From the NCBI GenBank assembly GCA_017616775.1, contig JAFZXM010000036.1, positions 1 through 51,788 on the forward strand: a stretch of DNA of 51,788 bases, in the 5' to 3' direction. Shown piece after piece: positions 26,365 to 37,218 of the stretch (positions are counted from its first letter, which is position 1; every line of letters starts with the position of its first letter). The translations under genes were made by a program, and so were the position numbers. Below the pieces are notes generated by a model. It searched no databases. It was not told where the DNA came from and saw only the letters and a program-made list of their open reading frames with translations. The DNA comes from Bacteroidales bacterium (lineage in GTDB: Bacteria > Bacteroidota > Bacteroidia > Bacteroidales > WCHB1-69).

Positions 26365-27348
26365 TTAGTTTTGAGGTGAATAGTCAAGTTCCCAGTCTTC
26401 CGGAATATCCCTGTTCAATGTTTGCATAATTTTCCGGAGACTGTTTTGCGGGGTATCATAAGGAATATATACAGGTTCTGTTTCATTGGTCAATATGAGG
26501 TATCCTATATGATAACGGTTGGTTGTTTCGCTGATATTCAGTATGTCCACTTCTTCTCCTGTATAATTTTTGACGGATATTTTATCAAATTGATTGTAGC
26601 ATTCCTGAAAAATAATATTGACAGGTTCCAGATGTTCGTGCATACTGATAGCATTCCACAACCATGTTTCATCGTTGTTTAAAGCCATGCGGGAGGTGTC
26701 GGCAAATAGAATCACGGCCTGATAATCTATATTGAAAGTCGGTTTTTCTATATAGCTGATAGAGCCGTCAGCTTCTATAACATATTGGTCTTCTGTTTTG
26801 GAGTGTCGGTTGAATTGGTTGGTGGTGCTGTCTTCGGACAGGGAGTGCAGCATTTCATATTCTTTGCTTACGGTGATGTTATAGATATCGTCGATATGGC
26901 ATTGCCAATATTCACTTTCTATATACCGGGGCATTTCTTTGGCTGTATTGTAAGCAACGGGTATGGCCTGAATAATGCCGGAGGTGTCGGCGTACACGGT
27001 GGCTAATATTTTATAGGTGGGTTCTCCGTCATTGGTGATAATCCATATATCAAAATCGGCAAATGCTTCCAATTTATATTCGGCAATCCATATATCGGGA
27101 ATGGAGCTTGGTAATTTAAAATGGCTTCCTTTAAAATTTTTGAGTGAGCGTATGACTTCATTCACCATGTTCAGGGGTAAAATATTAATGGTGTCAGTGA
27201 TACTTTCCTGACATGATATGTCACAAGGCACTTTTTTTTCCGTTAACACAAAAGCGGGGGCGGTATCGGTGTTACGGCATGAGAAAAAAAGTGATACTAA
27301 ACAAGTTATACCACAAATGCAGAGGTAATGAAAGCGTTTGTTATTCAT
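26365..27348 (-). CDS. hypothetical lipoprotein
   Basis: A 327-residue protein. MNNKRFHYLCICGITCLVSLFFSC is a lipoprotein signal with the lipobox ending at FFSC. The rest is soluble and mixed alpha/beta, with WIAEYKLEAFADFDIWI in the middle. I do not recognise it. The ATG at 27348 was chosen over upstream in-frame starts because it begins the lipoprotein signal and follows a -7 box by 27 bp. It is probably cotranscribed with the membrane-protein gene 14 bp downstream. Confidence 0.6.
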   Translation of the reverse strand: MNNKRFHYLCICGITCLVSLFFSCRNTDTAPAFVLTEKKVPCDISCQESITDTINILPLNMVNEVIRSLKNFKGSHFKLPSSIPDIWIAEYKLEAFADFDIWIITNDGEPTYKILATVYADTSGIIQAIPVAYNTAKEMPRYIESEYWQCHIDDIYNITVSKEYEMLHSLSEDSTTNQFNRHSKTEDQYVIEADGSISYIEKPTFNIDYQAVILFADTSRMALNNDETWLWNAISMHEHLEPVNIIFQECYNQFDKISVKNYTGEEVDILNISETTNRYHIGYLILTNETEPVYIPYDTPQNSLRKIMQTLNRDIPEDWELDYSPQN

Positions 27349-27375
27349 GAATATTGTGTTTGAAAAATATTTATG

Positions 27376-27383
27376 CAAATGTA
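27376..27383 (-). promoter_or_regulatory. -7 box of the lipoprotein/membrane-protein pair
   Basis: Minus-strand TACATTTG matches TAnnTTTG, 27 bp before the ATG at 27348. Confidence 0.55.
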
Positions 27384-27406
27384 TAAAAAAAATGAAAGAC
27401 ATTTTA

Positions 27407-27437
27407 TTGTTTTTATAGAGAAAATTGAGTAATTTTG
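27407..27437 (+). promoter_or_regulatory. promoter of the GT4 gene
   Basis: TTG at 27407-27409, a 20-bp spacer and TAATTTTG at 27430-27437 match the -33/-7 pattern. The ATG is at 27478. It diverges from the lipoprotein promoter. Confidence 0.6.
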
Positions 27438-27477
27438 CACACGGGATTTTAAAGAACAAAAGTGTTATAGAATAGGA

Positions 27478-28701
27478 ATGCAAGAGCGCAAAATAAGAGT
27501 TTTACACATATTAAACCGGTTTAATTTAGGCGGTCCCACATATTATGCGGTATATCTTACCCGGTTTTTACCGGAAGATTTTGAGGCTGTGTTGATAGGC
27601 GGAGTCAAAGATGAGCAGGAAGGCACGTCAGAATATGTAACAGCACAATACGGGGTGGATCCTATACTGATAAAATCCATGCATCGTTCTATAGGGTTCA
27701 ATGATTTTAAAGCCTATAAAGAAATCAGGTCTATTATCAAACAATATAAGCCGGACATAGTGCACACGCATGCCGCCAAGGCCGGTTTTTTGGGCAGGAT
27801 GGCTGCTTACAGATGTGGGGTAAAGGTGATAGTGCACACTTTTCACGGGCATGTGTTTGATAAGTATTTTAATGCCAGCAAATCCAATTTCTATCAATTT
27901 TTGGAGCGTTTTTTAGCAAAAATATCCACGGCCATCATAGCCTTAAGCGATAAGCAGCGTTATGATTTGGTGGAAAAATATCGCATTTGTTCCAAAGAGA
28001 AAATACAAGTCATCCCTTTGGGATTGGATTTGGCCAAATATGTGGAGAATAAGGAGCAAAAGCGGCTGATGTTTAGAAAAAGCTATAATTTTGCCGACGA
28101 TGAGGTGGTGATAGGGATAGTGGGCCGTTTGGCACCCATCAAGAATCACACCTTATTTATGCAAGCCATGCAAAAGGTGAAATCAGCCACCACCAAAAGA
28201 ATCCGGTTATTGATAGTGGGAGATGGAGAAGAGCATGCGCATATAGAAAGCATGTGCAGACAGTTAAATTTTACCTTTGCCAATTATAATTCCCAGCAAG
28301 GGGGAGAATGTCCGCAGGTGGATGTGATATTTACTTCATGGATCAAAGAGGTGGATGAGGTGTATGCGGGAATAGATATAGTGGCTCTTACTTCTCTGAA
28401 TGAGGGCACGCCCGGAAGTTTGATAGAAGCTCAGGCTGCCAACAAGCCGATAGTGGCTACCAGGGTGGGCGGAGTAGCGGATATAGTGAAAGAAGGTAAT
28501 ACGGCATTGCTTGTGGAGAGTGAAAATGTGGAGGAATTTGCGCAAAAGACGCTCTCATTGGTAGAAGATGAGGGCTTGCGTCAGGAATTGTCCCAAAACG
28601 GCTCTCAATATGCTTTGGACAGTTACGGTTACCGTCAGTTGGTGCAAAATATGGCCCAGTTGTACCGCCGTTTGCTTATAAAGTCCGAATCATCTCGTTA
28701 A
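27478..28701 (+). CDS. glycosyltransferase family 4 protein
   Basis: A 407-residue GT-B-fold glycosyltransferase. The acceptor-side start VLHILNRFNLGGPTYYAVYL and the donor-side motifs GIVGRLAPIKNH and EGTPGSLIEAQA with the following VGGVADIV identify GT4. Such enzymes move sugars from nucleotide donors onto polysaccharide or lipid acceptors in the cytoplasm. The sugar is unknown. Its last 26 bp overlap the convergent gene at 28676-29107. Confidence 0.88.
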   Translation: MQERKIRVLHILNRFNLGGPTYYAVYLTRFLPEDFEAVLIGGVKDEQEGTSEYVTAQYGVDPILIKSMHRSIGFNDFKAYKEIRSIIKQYKPDIVHTHAAKAGFLGRMAAYRCGVKVIVHTFHGHVFDKYFNASKSNFYQFLERFLAKISTAIIALSDKQRYDLVEKYRICSKEKIQVIPLGLDLAKYVENKEQKRLMFRKSYNFADDEVVIGIVGRLAPIKNHTLFMQAMQKVKSATTKRIRLLIVGDGEEHAHIESMCRQLNFTFANYNSQQGGECPQVDVIFTSWIKEVDEVYAGIDIVALTSLNEGTPGSLIEAQAANKPIVATRVGGVADIVKEGNTALLVESENVEEFAQKTLSLVEDEGLRQELSQNGSQYALDSYGYRQLVQNMAQLYRRLLIKSESSR

Positions 28702-29107
28702 AAGCGGGTAATTCATCGCAGGGTTCATAGTTTTGATTATGTATTTTAAAAACCATATTTTCCTTGCCGTTGGTTAATACAATATATTTTGCCTGCAATA
28801 TATTGTTATAGGAAGAGGCTTGCAGAAGCGTGTCCGGATTCAGCCTTACGGAAGGGGCTTTACATTCTATCAGTACCCAGCATATTCCTTGGTGAAATAT
28901 TACTATGTCAAAACGGCGTGTCATTCCGTTGTAGGTGATTTTTTTTTCCACCGATATGGCTAACGGCGGCACTTGAAGGGTATGCAGCAGATATGCTATC
29001 ATACATTGTCTTACATATTCTTCAGGGGTGAAGGCTACGCGTTTTTTGCGGACAGGGTCAAATATTTCTTTTTTCCCGTTTTTGGATGTAAATATTTGCA
29101 GGGGCAT
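28676..29107 (-). CDS. small HSDR_N-like (PD-(D/E)XK) protein
   Basis: A 143-residue protein resembling the type I restriction enzyme R subunit N-terminal domain found as stand-alone genes in Bacteroidota. The sequence RRFDIVIFHQGICWVLIECKAP carries the D...ExK nuclease-type core at about residues 70-90. No restriction subunits are nearby, so it is not a restriction system. It starts in the overlap TAATG with the upstream MoxR gene, hence is translationally coupled. Function unknown. Confidence 0.75.
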   Translation of the reverse strand: MPLQIFTSKNGKKEIFDPVRKKRVAFTPEEYVRQCMIAYLLHTLQVPPLAISVEKKITYNGMTRRFDIVIFHQGICWVLIECKAPSVRLNPDTLLQASSYNNILQAKYIVLTNGKENMVFKIHNQNYEPCDELPAFNEMIRTL

Positions 29108-30084
29108 TATTTTATATCGTCTATCAGGCGGGAGATAATGGTGTTGATATGAATATTGTCGGCTTCAGCGCGGTAATTTTTTACTATACGGTGTCCCATA
29201 ACACTGTGTGCTATAGCTTTAATATCATCTATATCCGGAGAATATTTTCCGTTAAGCACGGCATGGCATTTGGCTGCTATCACCAAGTTTTGGGAGCAGC
29301 GGGGACCTGCGCCCCATGCAAGATATTGGTGAGCCCAAGCATGTGCGCCGTCGGTATCGGGGCGGGTGCATGAGGACAGTTTCACCGCATATTGATACAC
29401 ATTTTCGGCAACGGGTATGCGTTGCAGTAAATGTTGGAAATAAATAATTTCATCCAATTCCATAACTTGTTGCGGCTCAACCATTTTTCCGTTAATGGTG
29501 CTTTTTACAATGTCCACTTCTTCGTTGAAAGAAGGATAGTCCAGATACACGTTGAACATAAACCGGTCCAATTGGGCTTCCGGCAGAGGATAGGTACCTT
29601 CTTGTTCTATAGGATTTTGTGTTGCCAATACAAAGAATGGGTCGGGCAAGCGGTAGGTGGTTCCCGCCATGGATACGCTGCGCTCCTGCATGGCTTCCAG
29701 CAAAGCGGATTGTGTTTTGGGCGGTGTTCTGTTAATTTCATCGGCTAATATGATATTGGCAAAAATAGGTCCTTTGACAAATTTAAATTTTCTGTTCTCA
29801 TCCAATATTTCGGTACCCATGATATCACTGGGCATGAGGTCGGGGGTGAATTGGATACGGTTGCATGTCAAACCTATCGCTTTAGCGATGGTGGTGATCA
29901 TTAATGTTTTTGCCAGTCCGGGCACGCCTATCAAAAGCACATGTCCGCGACTAAAAATGGTGATAAGTATTTTTTTGACAGCATCATCCTGAGCGACAAT
30001 TACTTTACTTATTTCGTTGCGTAATGTCTGATATTTATCGCAGAATGCATCTACAGCATCTTTATCTGAAGCGTATTGTATCAT
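29107..30084 (-). CDS. MoxR-family AAA ATPase
   Basis: A 325-residue AAA+ ATPase. Walker A GVPGLAKT, Walker B LADEINR and ATQNPIEQEGTYPLPEAQLDRF identify the MoxR group, which acts as a chaperone-like factor, often with von Willebrand-type proteins. The ATG at 30084 was chosen over an upstream in-frame TTG at 30111 that overlaps the previous gene. No VWA or DUF58 partner is next to it; instead it follows peptidyl-prolyl isomerase genes, a layout I associate with Bacteroidota. Confidence 0.88.
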   Translation of the reverse strand: MIQYASDKDAVDAFCDKYQTLRNEISKVIVAQDDAVKKILITIFSRGHVLLIGVPGLAKTLMITTIAKAIGLTCNRIQFTPDLMPSDIMGTEILDENRKFKFVKGPIFANIILADEINRTPPKTQSALLEAMQERSVSMAGTTYRLPDPFFVLATQNPIEQEGTYPLPEAQLDRFMFNVYLDYPSFNEEVDIVKSTINGKMVEPQQVMELDEIIYFQHLLQRIPVAENVYQYAVKLSSCTRPDTDGAHAWAHQYLAWGAGPRCSQNLVIAAKCHAVLNGKYSPDIDDIKAIAHSVMGHRIVKNYRAEADNIHINTIISRLIDDIK

Positions 30085-30095
30085 ATTTTTGATAT

Positions 30096-31466
30096 TTATT
30101 TGATACCCCAATCGTTTAAAAATCCGCAGTTGTTAAATTCTTCCGCAATACGGATATGGGTATATTTCACTTTATTGTTAATCCATTTAAGCAGTGTTTT
30201 TTGTTTTTTATCTTCCAAAGCGGCATTTTTGATTTTTTCATAGTCGTCTATCATATTGGCTACGTGGGCTTCTCTTTTAGCGGTGAGGCATACTATATGA
30301 TAGGCTTGGTTGCCTGCTTCGGTTATGGTGGCCATAGGACGGGAATATTGTCCTTCTTTCATATTTTCTATGGCATACATGGCAGTTTTGTCATATTCCA
30401 TAAGTTGTTCTTCCATAAAAGCGTGGGAGGAAGAATAGGGATTGACAATTTTTCCTCCGCTTATTTTACTGGGGTCATCGGAGTAGAGTTGAGCGGCCTC
30501 GGAGAATGCTATATTGTTTTGAGACAATATATTGTAGATGCTGTCAAGATAGTTTTTGGCTTCCATCAGGGCTTCTACGGAGGGTTTGGGTTTGATGAGT
30601 ATATGGGCTACGTGTATGCTTTCACCACGGCGTTCGAGCATTTTGATGATATGGTATCCGGCTTCTGTTTCCACCACCGATGATATTTCACCGGGTCGGA
30701 GGGAATAGGCTGCAACTTCAAATTCGGGATACAGTTCTCCACGGGAAGTGAATCCTATGTCACCGCCTTTTCCGGCGCTACCGGGGTCTTCGGAATACAT
30801 GCGGGCAAAGGTGCTGAAATTTTCACCCTTGAGGGCGCGGGTACGGAATTCCTCCAATTTTTCCTTGATACTGATTTTTTCCGCTTCCGATATTTGAGGT
30901 GTTTTTACAATATGTGCAATCTCGTATTCGGTGGGGATAATGGGCAAACTGTCTTCGGGAATATTATTAAAATAATCTTTTACCTCTTGAGTGATTACTT
31001 TGATATTGGAAGTGATGGAACGTTGAGCTTCTTCGGCCAGCATATCTTCTTTCAATTGATCTCTGGAGTCGGCTTTGATTTCCGTAATGCTTTTCCCGTA
31101 ATAGTCCTCCAGCTTCTTGATGTCTCCGCCCGTACGCATTAGTTGTACCTTAAGATTGTAGTCCAGACGGTCTTCCACTTGCTGGTCGGTAATCACCACG
31201 CTATCCAAGTCCGCTTGGTGTACCAATAATTTTTGAAACAGCAATTGTTCTAAAATACTGCAAATGGTGCCGCTATCCACGTCCATAGTATAAAATCCCG
31301 ATGAATATTTGTAGGCTTGTATGGCATATTCCAAATCGGAGCGGGTGATGATATGGTCGCCTACGGTAGCTATGATTTCATCAATAACCATATTGTTTTG
31401 GGCCGATGACGGGAGAATCGGTGAGATTGCCAATATCAGGATACAGATTATTTTTTTCATCTTCAT
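30096..31466 (-). CDS. periplasmic peptidyl-prolyl isomerase, SurA-like
   Basis: A 456-residue protein with a signal peptide (cleavage near PSSAQ), a SurA-type N-terminal helical region (VDEIIATVGDHIITRSDLEYAI) and two parvulin domains. The first runs from about residue 175 (EIAHIVKTP) with GGDIGFTSRGELYPEFEVAA, the second from about residue 275 (VAHILIKPKP). SurA escorts outer-membrane proteins to BamA. It is the third of three isomerase genes in the guaB operon. Confidence 0.9.
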   Translation of the reverse strand: MKMKKIICILILAISPILPSSAQNNMVIDEIIATVGDHIITRSDLEYAIQAYKYSSGFYTMDVDSGTICSILEQLLFQKLLVHQADLDSVVITDQQVEDRLDYNLKVQLMRTGGDIKKLEDYYGKSITEIKADSRDQLKEDMLAEEAQRSITSNIKVITQEVKDYFNNIPEDSLPIIPTEYEIAHIVKTPQISEAEKISIKEKLEEFRTRALKGENFSTFARMYSEDPGSAGKGGDIGFTSRGELYPEFEVAAYSLRPGEISSVVETEAGYHIIKMLERRGESIHVAHILIKPKPSVEALMEAKNYLDSIYNILSQNNIAFSEAAQLYSDDPSKISGGKIVNPYSSSHAFMEEQLMEYDKTAMYAIENMKEGQYSRPMATITEAGNQAYHIVCLTAKREAHVANMIDDYEKIKNAALEDKKQKTLLKWINNKVKYTHIRIAEEFNNCGFLNDWGIK

Positions 31467-31470
31467 GAGT

Positions 31471-32304
31471 TTAGTAAATTATTTCCCCATTATTTTTAGC
31501 TTTATCCAATGCTTTTGCATGAAGTTGTTCCAATGCGGTTATTTGTTTTTCTTTTAGGAGAATGTCTGTTATTTGATTGCGAACTATAGAAAGCGGAGCA
31601 ATGTTTTCGCTTGTTTTATAGTCTATTATTCTAACTAAATACAAATAATCGGAATCGTTGAGTGTGAGGTTGGTTTCTTTGTTTTGAAAACGCTCTTTGG
31701 TATAATCTTTCAGTGGTATTTCTTTTAATACGTCGTCAAAGAGTATCCATCGGTTTTGCAGATAAAAGTTTTCGGCATCGTTGATACAGATGTTTTCCAA
31801 TGTTTGTTCTTCTTGTACGGTACGTGTTTTGAAGAACAATTTTTGTGCTTTTTCTATGTTGTCGGCATTCATGTTGAATTTGATAAAATGCAATTTGATG
31901 GCATTTTGTTGCAGGAGAAATTGTTGGGGGTGGCTTCTGTAATAATGCTCTATTTCTTCATTGGAAATCATGTCTTTGGTGACGTGGGAGGCCAAATATT
32001 TATTTTCAAATGCATGTATCATCAATGCAGTGCGATAGTCGTTCAGCTCTTCTGTAAAATCTTGTTCTTGAGAAGTAAGGCTGCGTTCAGCTTCGTGAAG
32101 CATCACTTGTTCTTGTATCCATGCTTGTATATGTTGCTGGCTTAGCATTATGCTGTCTTGGCTATTGTAAGAAGGCAGCATGGCCTGTAATTGCGATAGG
32201 GATAATTCTTTGTCATACACTCTTACCACAATGGGGTCAGAACGGTGACATGCAACACTTGCCAATGCTAAACCGAAAATCAAAGCGGACAGGCGAAACT
32301 TCAT
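31471..32304 (-). CDS. lipoprotein peptidyl-prolyl isomerase-like protein
   Basis: A 277-residue protein with a lipoprotein signal ending in SVAC (about residue 19). The N-terminal region (VVRVYDKELSLSQLQAMLP) resembles SurA/PrsA chaperone domains. I see no complete parvulin active-site pattern, so it may be a chaperone without isomerase activity. It sits between two clear isomerase genes with 2-5 bp gaps. Confidence 0.7.
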   Translation of the reverse strand: MKFRLSALIFGLALASVACHRSDPIVVRVYDKELSLSQLQAMLPSYNSQDSIMLSQQHIQAWIQEQVMLHEAERSLTSQEQDFTEELNDYRTALMIHAFENKYLASHVTKDMISNEEIEHYYRSHPQQFLLQQNAIKLHFIKFNMNADNIEKAQKLFFKTRTVQEEQTLENICINDAENFYLQNRWILFDDVLKEIPLKDYTKERFQNKETNLTLNDSDYLYLVRIIDYKTSENIAPLSIVRNQITDILLKEKQITALEQLHAKALDKAKNNGEIIY

Positions 32305-32305
32305 T

Positions 32306-34315
32306 TTATTTTATCAGTTGGTATATCCTTGTACGGTCAACCCAGATACGGGCATTGTCATGCAATTCTTTAATCCATTCTTGTTCCAATTGGTCTTGGT
32401 ATGCCGAAATGATAATGCCTTTAATTTCTTTCAGCGGTTTTGGGGATGGTTGTAATATTTGTATGGTTTTGTAAAATATATTATCTTCGCAAGCGATGTA
32501 AGACGGATTTCCGTCGGTGATGCGTTCAATAATATTGTTGTCTTTTCCTTTTGTCAGCATAACCGTATCCGTCACTATAGTGACGTGTTTATGGTTGAAT
32601 TTGTTATTCATGGCGGCTACATCCTTGTTTTGAGCCAAATATTTGTTCACTTTATTGGCGGTAGCGGCGTCCACGCAATTGATACGTAAGGCCGATACAC
32701 GCAGGGGATAGAGATATTTGTGTTTTACGCTTTCATAAAATTTTTCCAGTCCTGTGCTGTCGTTTTCCGATTTGCGCCATATTTTTTCTTCGCTGAGTTC
32801 ATATATCAATATCCCTTCTTTGTATTCTTGCATAAGATTGGCAAAAGCGGGGTATTTGCTTTCCAATTTACTGTTTTCCAATTCTGTGGCTGTACGTTCG
32901 ATAAAACGTTTGTAGGCATAGTTAACCAAATTTTTCAATTCGGAATAGTCCAAATTGGTGAAAGGATGTTTTTCCAGATAGAGGGCAAAATCTTTTTGGG
33001 TATATGTTTTGCCGCCTAAAACGAACATATTTCTTTGCAGGTGACTCACCATGTCGGCAGTGTATGTGCCGACAAAAATATGGGAATCCAGTGCGGTGTA
33101 GAAATCTTCAACAGGCGGGTTGGTGCCTTTTTTGGGTTTTATCTCTTGAAATCCGTTTTCTTTTTTCACTCTTTCCACAAAGGCTTCTTTGCTTTTGTTG
33201 GAGCGGATATCCCGCATAATTCTGCTTTTTACGTTAGCGCGGGTTTCTTTGGTTATTTCCACGGGCACCACCTCGGTAACCAAAATGATATGCCATCCGT
33301 AAAGGGTTTTGACGGGTTTGGAATATTCATTTTTTTTCAATGCATAAAGGGGGGCTATAAAATCGCCTTCAAATCTATTGCATCCGAACAGGGGCAGTTC
33401 GTTGGCGGAAACGGCTTCTCCCATGTATTTTTTGCGGGCGTCTTCAAACTTCATGCCTTTTTGCAAATCGTCATAAGCTTTATTGATTTGTTCTTCCACT
33501 TGTTTGGCGTTAGCCATGCGTTCTGCTTCGTTGAGGTTGACATTACGGTTGAAGGGTAACAATATTTGCGTTGCTTTCCGTTTGCCCAAGGCCGGTTTTT
33601 TGTCTTGTACATAAATAAGATGATAGCCGAATTCGCTGCGGATAGGCATGGATATTTGACCGACCGGGGTGGAATATGCTCCGCATTCAAAAGAATATAT
33701 CATATCAAACACGGTAAAATAGCCCAAATCCCCGTGATTGCCATATTGAATCACATTACCTCCTGCGGAGAGTTTGTCTTTGGCAGAAGGGTCATCCGAT
33801 TCCGCTTGGGCTACAGTGGCAAAATCTTCTCCTTTGAGTATGCGGTTACGTATATTCATAATAGCGTTGTAGGCTGCCAATGTGTCTGCGGGGGAGGCAT
33901 CCATGTCCACTTTTTTCAATATGTGCGAGCATCGTATATCCCATTGCATGCGGTCCAGAGCTTCATTGATGATTTTTTCGTCCACATCTTTGTCGGTAAG
34001 ATATTGTCCGGCAGCTTGTTCCCTATATCCCGCCAATTCGTTTTGCAAGCGTTCTATCGTGTCCAGTTGCATATCCAGAGCTTGCTTGTATTTGAGGCGG
34101 AAATTAATATAAAGGTCGATATAGTTGTCTATATCGTTGCGGCTTACTTTGCTCAAGTCATTATTTTTGGCATAAGTGTTTTTGAATTCGGAAAAGGTTA
34201 TGGAGTCATTGTTGATGACAATAACAACGGGGTCCTGATTGGTTTGCGCCCATGCCGAACAGCTTATGGCTGATAAAAATAATGTTGTCAGTAGTGTAAA
34301 TATATTTTTGTTCAT
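32306..34315 (-). CDS. peptidyl-prolyl cis-trans isomerase with two parvulin domains
   Basis: A 669-residue secreted protein. A signal peptide ends near SAWAQ, followed by a SurA-like helical region (VVIVINNDSITFSEFKNTYAKNN). One parvulin domain spans about residues 130-240 (CSHILKKVD...GGNVIQYGNHGDLGYFTVFD...FGYHLIYV) and a second about 240-350 (ATQILLPF...YGWHIILV). A long helical C-terminal part is typical of the large Bacteroidota versions. It probably folds outer-membrane or secreted proteins. It starts 28 bp after guaB. Confidence 0.88.
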   Translation of the reverse strand: MNKNIFTLLTTLFLSAISCSAWAQTNQDPVVIVINNDSITFSEFKNTYAKNNDLSKVSRNDIDNYIDLYINFRLKYKQALDMQLDTIERLQNELAGYREQAAGQYLTDKDVDEKIINEALDRMQWDIRCSHILKKVDMDASPADTLAAYNAIMNIRNRILKGEDFATVAQAESDDPSAKDKLSAGGNVIQYGNHGDLGYFTVFDMIYSFECGAYSTPVGQISMPIRSEFGYHLIYVQDKKPALGKRKATQILLPFNRNVNLNEAERMANAKQVEEQINKAYDDLQKGMKFEDARKKYMGEAVSANELPLFGCNRFEGDFIAPLYALKKNEYSKPVKTLYGWHIILVTEVVPVEITKETRANVKSRIMRDIRSNKSKEAFVERVKKENGFQEIKPKKGTNPPVEDFYTALDSHIFVGTYTADMVSHLQRNMFVLGGKTYTQKDFALYLEKHPFTNLDYSELKNLVNYAYKRFIERTATELENSKLESKYPAFANLMQEYKEGILIYELSEEKIWRKSENDSTGLEKFYESVKHKYLYPLRVSALRINCVDAATANKVNKYLAQNKDVAAMNNKFNHKHVTIVTDTVMLTKGKDNNIIERITDGNPSYIACEDNIFYKTIQILQPSPKPLKEIKGIIISAYQDQLEQEWIKELHDNARIWVDRTRIYQLIK

Positions 34316-34343
34316 ATTATCTTATTTAATGAATGTTAATAAT

Positions 34344-35828
<1,485 letters not shown>

Positions 35829-35887
35829 TTATTAGAAAATGTGTATAACAAACCCTTTATTCCAAGGCCGGAATATTTCATAAAATA

Positions 35888-35895
35888 CAAAGGTA
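35888..35895 (-). promoter_or_regulatory. -7 box of the guaB operon
   Basis: Minus-strand TACCTTTG, 68 bp before the guaB ATG at 35819. Confidence 0.6.
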
Positions 35896-36081
35896 TTATT
35901 TTTTTTTGATATAGTGCATAATATCGTTAAAAAAATGTCGGTAAGAATATGATTGTCCGCAGATGCTGGCACAGCCGCAAGATAAAAAGAAGAGGATGAA
36001 ATTCCGTTCATTTGCTTCCGGATTTGCAAATGTCGTCATCTTTGCTGGAAATATCCGCTTTTCCGGCTGATATCCGGATAT
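35896..36081. other. intergenic region between guaB and the exbD genes
   Basis: No gene is seen. It separates the guaB promoter from the terminator of the upstream exbD operon. Confidence 0.35.
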
Positions 36082-36116
36082 AAAAAAAATGGCTGATCAT
36101 GCTTGACCGGCCATTT
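36082..36116 (-). terminator. terminator of the tolQ-exbD operon
   Basis: Minus-strand stem AAATGGC...GCCATTT with an inner GGTCA/TGATC pairing and a run of eight T residues (36082-36089 as A on the plus strand). It lies about 40 bp after the exbD stop. Confidence 0.85.
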
Positions 36117-36157
36117 GTTTTTTATTCCTGAAAATGAAATCGGGAACCGATAGTGAT

Positions 36158-36631
36158 TTATCGTTTCGCTTGTTTGGATGTAGAGTAATTTACTTTAAAA
36201 GCACTTGCTTTGCGTAATTCCTGTTTAACATCGGTAACAATACCCATGCGAACATCTCTATCAACTTTAAGTGACCATGTCATCATATTTCTTTCTGCTT
36301 CATCTCTGGATTGTTTTTCTGTTTCTACAAACTCAACTATATCAGATACTTCTGCAAATTGGTCGTTAAGTTGTATACGGGGTTCCTGTCCTAATTTTTT
36401 GCGTAATTCCGGTGTATTGGGGGAACCTATGTTGATATTTGCCACCAAAGATTTTTTATCCAATTTTTGCACTGCTGTAGCAGGAGGAACATTCGTTTTG
36501 ACAAATAAGGTAGATTCTCTCATGGTGGTAATCACCATAAAGAAGAATAGAAACATAAAAATAATATCGGACATAGAACCCATATTCAATTCGGGTACTG
36601 ATTTTTTTGCATCTTTTCTAAATCTTGACAT
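36158..36631 (-). CDS. exbD: ExbD/TolR-family protein
   Basis: A 157-residue protein with one N-terminal membrane helix carrying the conserved Asp (MSDIIFMFLFFFMV) and a periplasmic domain. ExbD/TolR works with a TolQ/ExbB proton channel to energise outer-membrane processes. It overlaps the preceding exbD in TAATG. It is the second of two exbD copies. Confidence 0.9.
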   Translation of the reverse strand: MSRFRKDAKKSVPELNMGSMSDIIFMFLFFFMVITTMRESTLFVKTNVPPATAVQKLDKKSLVANINIGSPNTPELRKKLGQEPRIQLNDQFAEVSDIVEFVETEKQSRDEAERNMMTWSLKVDRDVRMGIVTDVKQELRKASAFKVNYSTSKQAKR

Positions 36632-37209
36632 TATTTTTTCCCTCCTATATTTGATGGTTCTGCTTCAGAAATACTGATAGGAATTACCTTTTGTACGGCT
36701 TTGCGCTGAGCTTCGGTAAGGTTGTCGAATGATTTACCGTAGTTCTTTTGTGCAAAATCATTACGTATTTCGTTAAAGGCTTCCGTAAGTTGGTTTTGGA
36801 CATCGATATATGTTTTGTACGATGTTCCCCTGTCGCTTTGTAGAGAAATCACGCCTTTGGAAACGGGAGCTACCGCCCCGAATTCTTCTACATATTTCAA
36901 TTCCACTTCCGATAAGTGTGGATTATCATTAGGATTGGTAATGAATTCTATAGTACGGTCTTTTAAATCTTCAACATTGTTCATGGGTTCATTGTTGACC
37001 AATAATTGATCGTACATATTTACTAATATTTGAAGGACATTGCGTTCATTCACTTTGGGTGGCTTTTCATCACCTCTTAATGGAGGAGGCAATCTTCTTT
37101 GGATACCTTGGTCTGTATTGATAGACGAGGTAAGAAGGAAGAATGTCAGCAATAAGAAGGAGATGTCTGACATTGACCCAGTGTTTAGTCCCGGTGTTTT
37201 TTTTGCCAT
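36631..37209 (-). CDS. exbD: ExbD/TolR-family protein
   Basis: A 192-residue protein with the same layout (MSDISFLLLTFFLL, Asp in the helix) and a longer periplasmic domain. It shares the N-terminal G-S-MSDI pattern with the next gene but diverges beyond it, suggesting a heteromeric pair. It sits 9 bp after the four-helix membrane protein. Confidence 0.9.
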   Translation of the reverse strand: MAKKTPGLNTGSMSDISFLLLTFFLLTSSINTDQGIQRRLPPPLRGDEKPPKVNERNVLQILVNMYDQLLVNNEPMNNVEDLKDRTIEFITNPNDNPHLSEVELKYVEEFGAVAPVSKGVISLQSDRGTSYKTYIDVQNQLTEAFNEIRNDFAQKNYGKSFDNLTEAQRKAVQKVIPISISEAEPSNIGGKK

Positions 37210-37218
37210 AATTATTTA

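Noticed and set aside
28676..29107. Type I restriction system
   Set aside because: Only a lone N-terminal-type domain is present; no HsdM, HsdS or helicase domain nearby.
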